From Bacteroidales bacterium (GTDB taxonomy: Bacteria; Bacteroidota; Bacteroidia; Bacteroidales; Tenuifilaceae), in NCBI GenBank assembly GCA_003531155.1, contig DQHR01000173.1:1-7607 (forward strand): DNA of 7,607 bases, given 5' to 3'. Below the pieces are notes generated by a model that worked only from the letters and a program-made list of their open reading frames with translations, had not been told where the DNA came from and searched no databases. Numbering within the stretch: the first letter of the stretch is position 1; each line of letters starts with the position of its first letter. Below, in pieces: positions 1-5,680 of this stretch. The translations under genes were made by a program, and so were the position numbers.

Positions 1-413
1 AAGATTGCCTCAATCATTAAGTGAGTAGTTTGATGGTGTCCTGTACCAAACGACATTTTAGGGTCGATAATAATTTCGTACTTGATATCTGGCATGCTTG
101 GATGAAAAGAGGCTCTTACAAGACATTGGCTATTCACAACAATTGGTTCAAAATCTGATTCCCACTTCGCATTCCAGTTTTCACCTTTAATGCGATTAAT
201 TTGAAATGAAAATTTAATCTCATCAGGTAAAGCTAAATTCTTAACCATCGATTCAATTTCCGAAGTGTAATCATTTGCCTTAATGTAAGCGCACAGCTCA
301 TTATCGTTATCGGTAAAACTCTCAAAACCAAGGTCTGCAAGCAGAGCAATAATAATCTCATTCACCTCTTGGTTAAAGGGTTTAACATCTATTTTTAGTT
401 CTATGTAATCCAT
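1..413 (-). CDS. prmA: Ribosomal protein L11 methyltransferase, N-terminal part (runs off left edge)
   Basis: PrmA is a cytoplasmic SAM-dependent methyltransferase that methylates ribosomal protein L11. I translated 137 codons from the ATG at 413; the frame stays open to the window edge, so the C-terminal half, with most of the Rossmann methyltransferase fold, is missing. The N-terminal part is the substrate-recognition region, reading MDYIELKIDV and then a segment with DLGFESF. Residues 79-93 carry NWNAKWESDFEPIVV, and residues 117-130 carry DPKMSFGTGHHQTT, the family signature that begins the SAM-binding part. It is the last visible gene of the minus-strand run, 75 bases after tpiA. The gap holds a 7-nt degenerate repeat array and no clear promoter box. 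No Shine-Dalgarno sequence is visible, as is usual in Bacteroidota. The identification is firm because of the two motifs; only the far end is unseen. Confidence 0.93.
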   Translation of the reverse strand, partial: MDYIELKIDVKPFNQEVNEIIIALLADLGFESFTDNDNELCAYIKANDYTSEIESMVKNLALPDEIKFSFQINRIKGENWNAKWESDFEPIVVNSQCLVRASFHPSMPDIKYEIIIDPKMSFGTGHHQTTHLMIEAI

Positions 414-418
414 TTTTT

Positions 419-460
419 GATATAAGATTTTAGATATCAGACGCTGGATATCTGTTATAA
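419..460. repeat. Degenerate 7-nt tandem repeat array in the prmA/tpiA gap
   Basis: Six consecutive heptamers stand in exact register: GATATAA, GATTTTA, GATATCA, GACGCTG, GATATCT, GTTATAA. Read toward prmA on the minus strand, the units follow a loose NNATATC pattern. Two units also form a small inverted repeat, AGATATC (432-438) and GATATCT (447-453), around an 8-nt loop. The array fills most of the 75-base gap and ends just before the prmA start codon. No small gene is associated with it here. The function is unknown. The pattern resembles the 8-nt arrays around the two four-helix-bundle genes in this window, but the words differ. Confidence 0.6.
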
Positions 461-488
461 ATCAATTTTGATTGACAAAAAAACGTTT

Positions 489-1244
489 TTAAAACGATTG
501 AGCTATTGCGATAAAATCATCAGCAACTAACGATGCTCCACCAATCAGGCCTCCATCAACATCTGGTCTGGCAAAAATCTCTTCGGCATTTGAAGGTTTA
601 CAGCTACCACCATAAAGAATACTTACGTTATCGGCAATTTCTTTACTAAATTTTTTGGCTATAGTAGCGCGAATAAATGCGTGCATATCCTGTGCTTGCT
701 GTGAGGTAGCATTTTTTCCGGTACCAATTGCCCAAACAGGTTCATAAGCGATTACAATTTTTTGCATCTGCTCATGTGAAAGTTCGAATAACGATTCTGA
801 TATCTGTTGTTCTACAACATCAAAGTATTTGCCCGATTCGCGCTCATCGAGTTTTTCGCCGCAGCAGTAAATTGGGATTAAATCATTGCTAAGCGCTTCT
901 TTAATTTTTCTGAAAAGAAGGCGATTATCTTCTTTGAAATATTCTCTACGCTCAGAGTGACCAATAATTACATATGTTGCTCCAACTGACTTTATCATTG
1001 ATGCTGATACCTCACCAGTATACGCCCCTTTTGACCACTCGGCACAATTCTGAGCACCAACGTTTAGGGATGTTCCCTTAGCATATTTTACAATCTCATT
1101 TAGATGTGTGAAAGGGGGAATAATAACAAGTTCAATTGCCTTTGGTACAGCAATAGATTTCTCGATAACCGATTTAACTAATTCAATTCCTTCGGATTGT
1201 GAAGTATTCATCTTCCAATTTCCAGCTACAATTCTTTTTCTCAT
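489..1244 (-). CDS. tpiA: Triose-phosphate isomerase
   Basis: This cytoplasmic enzyme interconverts dihydroxyacetone phosphate and glyceraldehyde 3-phosphate in glycolysis and gluconeogenesis. The 251-residue length is normal for the family, and the whole TIM barrel is present. Visible catalytic features are N9 and K11 in GNWKMN, H96 in IGHSERRE, and the catalytic base E168 in AYEPVWAIGTGK, whose residues 169-177 form the mobile loop over the active site. The phosphate-binding segments are YGGS (211-214) and GGLIGGASL (231-239). The CCGE sequence at 127-130 stands where many bacteria have CVGE; I believe CCGE is common in this phylum. The ATG at 1244 gives a natural N-terminus (MRKRIVAGNWKMN). 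The gene follows the permease by 66 bases and precedes prmA. A TAnnTTTG box in the upstream gap may give it its own promoter. All key residues are intact, so it should be active. Confidence 0.98.
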   Translation of the reverse strand: MRKRIVAGNWKMNTSQSEGIELVKSVIEKSIAVPKAIELVIIPPFTHLNEIVKYAKGTSLNVGAQNCAEWSKGAYTGEVSASMIKSVGATYVIIGHSERREYFKEDNRLLFRKIKEALSNDLIPIYCCGEKLDERESGKYFDVVEQQISESLFELSHEQMQKIVIAYEPVWAIGTGKNATSQQAQDMHAFIRATIAKKFSKEIADNVSILYGGSCKPSNAEEIFARPDVDGGLIGGASLVADDFIAIAQSF

Positions 1245-1281
1245 GATATTTGTTTTTGAAAATATAATATGTTGATAAAAC

Positions 1282-1289
1282 CAAATTTA
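1282..1289 (-). promoter_or_regulatory. Possible Bacteroidota-type -7 box upstream of tpiA
   Basis: On the minus strand this reads TAAATTTG, matching the TAnnTTTG -7 element described for Bacteroides promoters. It lies 37 bases before the tpiA start codon, a sensible distance. I find no good TTTG at the expected -33 position, so this is a half match in AT-rich DNA. It could let tpiA be expressed independently of the upstream permease. Confidence 0.33.
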
Positions 1290-1310
1290 TAAAATAAAAG
1301 CATTAACCAG

Positions 1311-2393
1311 CTATGAAATCTTAACTCTTGGATCGAGTATGCCATAAACCAAATCGACAAGTAGATTTACTATAACAAATATTATTGAAATGGCTATAAC
1401 GCATCCTATTACCAAAGGTACATCGTAACTGGTTAACGCGTTAACCATAACATATCCTAAGCCTTTCCATCCAAAAATATACTCAACGAATATCACACCT
1501 GCCATTAACGAGGCAAACCAACCAGATATGGCTGTGACTACTGGATTTAGTGAATTTCTGAGTGCATGTCGCCATAGTATTTTAGGGAACGATAACCCTT
1601 TGGCTTTTGCTGTTCTTATATAATCTTGCGATAGCGTTTCAAGCAACGAGCTGCGAGTAAGCTGTGTTACGATTGATAGAGGGCGTAATCCAAGGGTAAG
1701 TGTAGGAAGAATAAGGTTTTTAAGTTGAAGATGTACCCCTTCTCCCAAATCATCAACCACCCATAGGTTTCCTGTAAGATTTAGTCCAGTATATTTACCT
1801 AACACAAACGCAAACAACCAGCCAATAAGGATTGCAGCAAAAAATGACGGTAGCGACATTCCAATGGCAGAAAATGCCAGCGAAAATCTATCTATAAATT
1901 TATCCTTTTTGATTGCCGAAATAACTCCAAGCCCAATACCTATAATAGTTGCAAATATCATTGATGTGAAGGCTAGGATAAATGTATTGGGTAGCGTTTC
2001 ACCAATAATTGACGATACCGTTTTTTGACTTTGATATGAGCGCCTCATGTATGGTGCTTTCAGCACCAAAATCCTCGATTTTGAGAATCGGAATACCTTT
2101 TTGTAGTTTGAGTATGTTTTTTTGCTAATGAAAATATAGCTTTTTTTTGAACGAGGATTGTGAATTGAAATAGGTGATAAATCGTTGATGTATTTCAGGT
2201 ACTGGATATAAACTGGTTTATCTAGCCCTAGATCTTTGCGGACAGCAGCAATTGAAGCGGAATCGGTTCGTTGACCCATCATCATTCTTGCAGGATCTCC
2301 TGGAACTAAGTTGAAAAGTAGGAATATTAAAGTAACCACTCCCCAGATTATGAGGATGCTATAGAGGATTTTTTTTAATAGGTACTTTAACAT
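1311..2393 (-). CDS. DppB/OppB-type ABC transporter permease
   Basis: This is an inner-membrane permease subunit of the peptide/nickel importer family. At 360 residues it is somewhat longer than typical members. The first membrane helix is near residues 8-29, followed by the family motif NLVPGDPAR (28-36). Further hydrophobic helices lie near 136-160, 173-198, 224-245, 285-305 and 326-350. The cytoplasmic EAA loop that docks on the ATPase is at about 249-284 and includes DYIRTAKAKGL (257-267). The C-terminus LDPRVKI is also typical. Between helices 1 and 2, residues 75-118 form a basic, polar extension absent from the classical DppB outline; similar inserts occur, as I recall, in Bacteroidota homologues. 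No ATPase, second permease or binding protein is encoded nearby, so its partners must lie elsewhere and its substrate cannot be stated. The start is the ATG at 2393, 55 bases after mazG. Confidence 0.9.
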   Translation of the reverse strand: MLKYLLKKILYSILIIWGVVTLIFLLFNLVPGDPARMMMGQRTDSASIAAVRKDLGLDKPVYIQYLKYINDLSPISIHNPRSKKSYIFISKKTYSNYKKVFRFSKSRILVLKAPYMRRSYQSQKTVSSIIGETLPNTFILAFTSMIFATIIGIGLGVISAIKKDKFIDRFSLAFSAIGMSLPSFFAAILIGWLFAFVLGKYTGLNLTGNLWVVDDLGEGVHLQLKNLILPTLTLGLRPLSIVTQLTRSSLLETLSQDYIRTAKAKGLSFPKILWRHALRNSLNPVVTAISGWFASLMAGVIFVEYIFGWKGLGYVMVNALTSYDVPLVIGCVIAISIIFVIVNLLVDLVYGILDPRVKIS

Positions 2394-2399
2394 TTATAG

Positions 2400-2452
2400 A
2401 ATTAAAAGTCAAAATTAAAAGACACCGTAAACGAATAACGAACAGCAATCAA
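2400..2452. repeat. Short degenerate repeats filling the mazG/permease gap
   Basis: Two repeat layers are visible. AATTAAAAGTCA (2400-2411) recurs as AATTAAAAGACA (2413-2424) with one mismatch and a 13-base period. Next to it is a run of loose heptamers in register: CCGTAAA (2425-2431), CGAATAA (2432-2438), CGAACAG (2439-2445) and CAATCAA (2446-2452). The last unit overlaps the mazG stop codon. The gap therefore seems built from short repeats, like others in this window. The heptamer reading is weaker than for the other arrays because the units share few positions. Confidence 0.4.
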
Positions 2453-3237
2453 CTATCGTACTTCTTCGCTTCTTCCCAGTAAACATTCATTTCATCAAGG
2501 GTCATAGATTTAAGTGACCTACCTTGTTTTATAGTTTTTTCCTCAAGGTAACCAAAGCGTTTGATAAACTTTTTATTGGTGCGTTCAAGGGCTGTTTCGG
2601 GTTCAATATTGTAAAGTCGAGCAACGTTAACTACAGAGAAAAGGAAATCGCCAAGTTCTGCCTCCATCTTATCAGTGTTATTCACCTCCACTTCTCTTTT
2701 AAGTTCTTGTAACTCTTCTTCAACTTTATCCCAAACCTGTGAGCGTTCTTCCCAATCAAAACCAACGGCGCGTACTTTCTCTTGAATCCTATTGGCTTTA
2801 ATTAATGCCGGTAAAACTTTTGGGACACCCGAAAGGATTGTTTTATTGCCATCTTTTTCTTTAGTTTTAAGTTGTTCCCAGTTCTCAATGACCTGAGTTG
2901 AACCGCTAACCTTAACATCCCCGAAAACGTGAGGATGTCGGAAAATAAGTTTATCACAAAGGCCATTTATAACATCTGTAATATCAAAGGCATTCTTTTC
3001 TGAGCCAATTTTAGCATAGAATACAATATGTAGAAGAATATCCCCTAGCTCTTTTTTAATCAAATCAAGATCACCATCAAGAATTCCTTCTGAAAGCTCA
3101 TAGGTCTCCTCAATGGTAAGTGGACGAATACTATCAAGCGTTTGCTCACGATCCCAAGGGCACTTTTCGCGCAGTTCGTCCATTATATTTAGGAGCCTTT
3201 CAAATGCTTGTAGGGCTGATGTTCTATCTTTCTTCAT
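2449..3237 (-). CDS. mazG: Nucleoside triphosphate pyrophosphohydrolase MazG
   Basis: MazG hydrolyses (d)NTPs to the monophosphate and pyrophosphate. In bacteria it is linked to nucleotide-pool cleaning and to lowering (p)ppGpp-related stress signals. The 262-residue length matches the two-domain MazG class. The N-terminal domain shows LREKCPWDREQT (22-33) and the metal-binding helices EETYE (43-47) and ELGD (63-66). The C-terminal domain repeats the pattern with EEELQEL (173-179) and ELGDFLF (194-200). A conserved linker holds FRHPHVFGD (99-107) and KANRIQEKVRAVGFDW (147-162), and the C-terminal tail has FIKRFGYLEE (224-233) and EMNVYWEEAK (249-258). The ATG at 3237 gives the expected N-terminus. 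The upstream gap is fully occupied by the downstream repeat array of the first four-helix-bundle gene, so any original coupling to the next gene upstream has been spread apart. The call is secure. Confidence 0.97.
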   Translation of the reverse strand: MKKDRTSALQAFERLLNIMDELREKCPWDREQTLDSIRPLTIEETYELSEGILDGDLDLIKKELGDILLHIVFYAKIGSEKNAFDITDVINGLCDKLIFRHPHVFGDVKVSGSTQVIENWEQLKTKEKDGNKTILSGVPKVLPALIKANRIQEKVRAVGFDWEERSQVWDKVEEELQELKREVEVNNTDKMEAELGDFLFSVVNVARLYNIEPETALERTNKKFIKRFGYLEEKTIKQGRSLKSMTLDEMNVYWEEAKKYDS

Positions 3238-3244
3238 TTTGCCT

Positions 3245-3293
3245 TGTTTTGCTGTATAATGTGTTGCAGTGTTGCTGAAATGTTTTGTTAATT
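3245..3293. repeat. 8-nt degenerate array on the mazG side of four-helix-bundle gene 1
   Basis: On the plus strand the units read TTTTGCTG (3247-3254), TATAATG (3255-3261), TGTTGCAG (3262-3269), TGTTGCTG (3270-3277), AAATGTTT (3278-3285) and TGTTAATT (3286-3293). The period is 8 with one 7-nt unit. The array starts close to the mazG start codon and runs over the stop codon of the four-helix-bundle gene (3288-3290). Three exact words recur inverted on the other side of the gene: TGTTTTGCTGT (3245-3255), TAATGTGT (3257-3264) and TGTTAATT (3286-3293). The inverted matches are the main support. Confidence 0.65.
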
Positions 3294-3653
3294 TGATTTA
3301 CTGGTTTTCAAGTATTTCATGAATTTCGCTAAACTGTTTTTCTCAAGTTCACATTTCTCTCTTCTTTTTTGAGCAATTTCACTATCTAAATACTTTAAAT
3401 CTTCGGCAATATAATACATGTTCTTTACTTCGTTACACGAACCCTTTGCGATATCTAGAAAACGATGAAATTCTTTTTTTGACTCTCTACCAAAACCTTC
3501 AGAAATATTATTCATTATTGAGAAACCTACAGAGAAAATTTGACTTTTAAAGCTATAGTTTTTAACATTTTCAAAATCTTTATAAATGTCATTAACTATT
3601 TCACGAGCAATCTTCCATATTTCAAGATCTTCAAATCGAGTTACAAGCGGCAT
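3288..3653 (-). CDS. Four-helix-bundle protein (23S rRNA intervening-sequence family), copy 1
   Basis: This 121-residue protein has the marks of the four-helix-bundle family known from 23S rRNA intervening sequences; the accessory protein Avd of diversity-generating retroelements has the same fold. Motifs in order are FEDLEIWKIAREI (7-19), a second helix with FKSQIFSVGFSIMNNI (35-50), SEGFGRES (51-58), and EFHRFLDIAKGS (61-72), followed by NEVKNMYYIAEDLKYLD (74-90). The Q..RRA stretch common in the family is replaced by QIFSVGF, so this copy is divergent. It is acidic and basic throughout, has no signal peptide or membrane segment, and should be cytoplasmic. The molecular function of free-standing members is not established. 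It lies between the SAM hydroxide adenosyltransferase-like gene and mazG, in the same orientation, and inverted 8-nt repeat arrays flank it. The ATG at 3653 gives the normal N-terminus. Confidence 0.88.
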   Translation of the reverse strand: MPLVTRFEDLEIWKIAREIVNDIYKDFENVKNYSFKSQIFSVGFSIMNNISEGFGRESKKEFHRFLDIAKGSCNEVKNMYYIAEDLKYLDSEIAQKRREKCELEKNSLAKFMKYLKTSKSN

Positions 3654-3666
3654 AATTTGTTTTTTT

Positions 3667-3711
3667 AATTAACAGTATCACAGCAAAACAGCACACAGTG
3701 ACACATTACAC
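3667..3711. repeat. 8-nt degenerate array upstream of four-helix-bundle gene 1
   Basis: On the plus strand ACAG recurs at 3672, 3680, 3688 and 3695, spacing 8, 8 and 7, followed by ACAC at 3701 and 3708. Read in the gene's direction the units are TGTAATG, TGTCACTG, TGTGCTG, TTTTGCTG and TGATACTG, then TTAATT. Exact inverted matches to the other flank are ACAGCAAAACA (3680-3690), ACACATTA (3701-3708) and AATTAACA (3667-3674). The outer unit overlaps the stop codon of the preceding gene (3706-3708). An A-rich leader of 13 bases separates TTAATT from the start codon of the small gene. Confidence 0.68.
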
Positions 3712-4503
3712 TTCATAAAACTTAATCCTAATGCTCGATCCATTTGTAAGATTAAGCAATTGTGCTGCATATCCATTGTTTATGGCAATTTCCAGTAATC
3801 CCGCTGAGTTAAAAAGCGCAACAAGTTCACCTGAATCAACCTCGTTGTAATTCTTAGAAATTCGCTCAACTTTGTTATGCTGACTTTGTACAAATATCTC
3901 AAATCTACGACCTTGGCATATCCTATCAAATAGATTTTGTGAAACATTAGTTATAGCGTTAAAATACGAATCGATATAGATTATATTGCCTGTAATTGCA
4001 TTATTCTCGATGGTTGCACGTAAAGGGATGCGTTGATCGAAGTTTGTAACCGTTTCGGCAATGGCATCTAAACTTGAACCTTTGTAAATGCACTCAATTG
4101 CTTCTATCGAGGAATCTAGCGATGCAAAACTCCCAGCCGATTTGAATGGAAGCCCAAAAACGCTTTTTGGAGGCTCTTTAAACATCAAGCCAATTAAGCC
4201 ATTATCGGGTAGAATGAAGAAATGATCGTTGTAATTGAACGAAATCATACGTTGCGATTGGCTATTATCGCTATTCACCATCACAAGATGGATTGTTCCT
4301 TTTGGAAAATGATGATAGCTATGACGAAGCACAAAACCCGCATGGTTTATGTTGAATATTGGTACCTGATTAGTAATTTCAACAACTTTAAGTTCAGGAC
4401 AAACAGTAACAAGCTTACCCTTTAAAACGCCTATGTAGAAATCGTGCTGATTCCAATCGGTTGTTAGGGTTAATATTTGACTTGTTATTCCTTCGCTGCT
4501 CAT
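3706..4503 (-). CDS. SAM hydroxide adenosyltransferase-like protein (DUF62 family)
   Basis: Members of this family hydrolyse S-adenosylmethionine to adenosine and methionine and are related to fluorinase and chlorinase. The 265-residue protein shows LTLTTDWNQHDFY (11-23), KGTIHLVMVNSDN (68-80), LPDNGLIGLMF (98-108), GNIIYIDSYFNAITNVS (172-188) and a C-terminal domain with NSAGLLEIAINNGYA (232-246). In characterised hydrolases an Asp-Arg-His triad activates water. Here R85 is present, but the Asp position reads as N77 and no HGRD-like His motif is found near residues 120-140. Bacteroidota relatives may share these changes, so the reaction is uncertain. I chose the ATG at 4503; an in-frame TTG one codon earlier (4506) is less likely. 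It diverges from phoH across 158 bases. The next gene downstream is the first four-helix-bundle gene, whose repeat array overlaps this stop codon. Confidence 0.87.
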   Translation of the reverse strand: MSSEGITSQILTLTTDWNQHDFYIGVLKGKLVTVCPELKVVEITNQVPIFNINHAGFVLRHSYHHFPKGTIHLVMVNSDNSQSQRMISFNYNDHFFILPDNGLIGLMFKEPPKSVFGLPFKSAGSFASLDSSIEAIECIYKGSSLDAIAETVTNFDQRIPLRATIENNAITGNIIYIDSYFNAITNVSQNLFDRICQGRRFEIFVQSQHNKVERISKNYNEVDSGELVALFNSAGLLEIAINNGYAAQLLNLTNGSSIRIKFYEV

Positions 4504-4522
4504 CAATTTTACTATTATTCTA

Positions 4523-4551
4523 CAAAGTTGCTAAAAAAAGCAGCCACCAAA
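4523..4551 (-). promoter_or_regulatory. Weak candidate promoter for the minus-strand run
   Basis: On the minus strand CAACTTTG (4523-4530) is one base away from the TAnnTTTG -7 element, and TTTG (4548-4551) stands 17 bases upstream. The usual spacing is about 19-21, so the pair is imperfect. It is placed 19 bases before the ATG at 4503, where a promoter for the six-gene minus-strand run would be expected. Confidence 0.25.
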
Positions 4552-4616
4552 AAACTTTGTGTAAAAAAGGTTATGAGTTTTAATCAACAACGTTAAATCA
4601 AATACCTCTAATTTGC

Positions 4617-4624
4617 TAAATTTG
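4617..4624 (+). promoter_or_regulatory. Bacteroidota-type -7 box for phoH
   Basis: TAAATTTG fits the TAnnTTTG -7 element exactly and sits 37 bases before the phoH ATG, inside the divergent intergenic region. The region about 20 bases upstream (near 4593) reads GTTAAATC and lacks a clean TTTG, so the -33 element is weak. The remaining DNA of the 158-base gap holds no other pattern that I can support. Confidence 0.42.
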
Positions 4625-4661
4625 TAAGATCTTTTATCCACATAAACTATAAGCATCAATA

Positions 4662-5624
4662 ATGGGAGAACGCTTAATTCTTATTGAAGGGATTGACCCT
4701 TTGGCGCTATTCGGAGTAAATAATGCAAAATACGATATCATTGCAAAGCACTTTCCAAAGCTGAAGATAGTTGCACGAGGGCACGAGTTAAAGGTTATTG
4801 GCGACGATGAACAAATCAACATTCTTGAGGAGAAAATCAATAAGATGATCGAGTTTTTTGGTCGTTACAAATACCTCACCGATGCTAATATCCAAGATTT
4901 TCTTAATGAAACAACCGAAACACTTGATAAAGCAGAGGATGATGCAACCGATGTTCTTGTTTATGGAAATCACTCAAAGGCAATAAAGGCGCGTACTGTA
5001 AACCAACGATTGCTTGTTGAACTCTACGAATCGAATGATCTGCTTTTCGCCATTGGACCCGCAGGTTCAGGTAAAACGTATACTGCAATTGCATTAGCTG
5101 TTAGGGCATTAAAAAACAAGCAGGTTAAAAGGATTATCCTTACTCGTCCTGCAGTTGAGGCAGGGGAGAGGCTTGGTTTTTTACCTGGCGATATGAAGGA
5201 GAAACTCGATCCATATTTGCAACCCTTGTATGATGCATTAAACGACATGATTCCCGCTAAAAAATTGCAGGAATTTATGGAGGATGGAACTGTTCAAATT
5301 GCTCCATTGGCATTTATGAGGGGACGTACTCTCGATCATGCTTTTGTAATCCTCGATGAAGCTCAGAATACAACAATTAGTCAGCTTAAGATGTTTCTAA
5401 CTCGAATGGGTAAAAACGCCAAGTTTGTTGTAACTGGTGATTTAACACAGATAGATTTACCTCGGAAGGAGGATTCGGGGCTTGTAAAAACCATTAAGTT
5501 GCTTGATGGGATTAACGACATCGCAGTTATATATTTTGATGCACGAGATATTATTCGACATACACTTGTTAAGTATATAGTTAACGCATTTGACAGGGAC
5601 GCTGAATTGAAAGAGAAGAATTGA
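4662..5624 (+). CDS. phoH: PhoH family P-loop NTPase
   Basis: PhoH-like proteins (YbeZ type) are cytoplasmic ATPases with the fold of superfamily 1 helicase domains. They are tied to RNA and ribosome metabolism, although the exact substrate is unsettled. The 320-residue protein has an N-terminal KH-like part (about 1-100), Walker A GPAGSGKT (132-139), RPAVEAGERLGFLPGD (162-177), the RGR segment (220-222), and Walker B VILDEAQNT (229-237). It also has TGDLTQIDLP (258-267), and near the C-terminus FDARDIIRHTLVKYIVNAF (292-310), the conserved arginine-bearing tail. All nucleotide-binding residues are intact. The ATG at 4662 gives the typical Bacteroidota N-terminus; no Shine-Dalgarno sequence is visible. 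In related genomes phoH and purC are, as I recall, often direct neighbours. Here a four-helix-bundle gene with its repeat arrays stands between them, and the first repeat unit overlaps the phoH stop codon. Confidence 0.96.
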   Translation: MGERLILIEGIDPLALFGVNNAKYDIIAKHFPKLKIVARGHELKVIGDDEQINILEEKINKMIEFFGRYKYLTDANIQDFLNETTETLDKAEDDATDVLVYGNHSKAIKARTVNQRLLVELYESNDLLFAIGPAGSGKTYTAIALAVRALKNKQVKRIILTRPAVEAGERLGFLPGDMKEKLDPYLQPLYDALNDMIPAKKLQEFMEDGTVQIAPLAFMRGRTLDHAFVILDEAQNTTISQLKMFLTRMGKNAKFVVTGDLTQIDLPRKEDSGLVKTIKLLDGINDIAVIYFDARDIIRHTLVKYIVNAFDRDAELKEKN

Positions 5625-5652
5625 CTATTTGACTGCTTGGCTGCTTGTGATT
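5621..5652. repeat. 8-nt tandem array upstream of four-helix-bundle gene 2
   Basis: Four octamers stand in exact register: TTGACTAT (5621-5628), TTGACTGC (5629-5636), TTGGCTGC (5637-5644) and TTGTGATT (5645-5652). The first unit overlaps the phoH stop codon TGA (5622-5624). The array is followed by an AT-rich leader containing TTAATT (5660-5665) 15 bases before the start codon. The same words occur inverted after the gene, including TATTTGACTG (5626-5635) matching 6083-6092 and TTGACTAT (5621-5628) matching 6074-6081. Aligned as units against the inverted downstream array, 22 of 32 bases agree. Confidence 0.75.
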
Positions 5653-5680
5653 CAATAGATTAATTGAATAAATAATATAT

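Noticed and set aside
460..473. Small palindrome AATCAA-tt-TTGATT before tpiA's end
   Set aside because: Six-base arms with a 2-base centre in AT-rich DNA are expected by chance; no regulator can be assigned.
474..497. Possible intrinsic terminator after tpiA
   Set aside because: On the minus strand CGTT and AACG could pair and are followed by a T-run, but the stem is only about 4 bp in AT-rich DNA, too weak to call.
2524..2712. Plus-strand open frame of 62 codons inside mazG
   Set aside because: It lies wholly opposite the well-supported mazG gene, has no recognisable motif and low-complexity Phe/Lys content; it is a shadow frame.
4222..4425. Plus-strand open frame opposite the SAM hydroxide adenosyltransferase-like gene
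   Set aside because: The opposite strand has clear family motifs over the same bases, and the translated plus frame (His/Met/Lys-rich) resembles no protein.
4634..5248. Several short minus-strand frames opposite phoH
   Set aside because: PhoH motifs cover the same bases on the plus strand; these frames have no motifs or promoters of their own.
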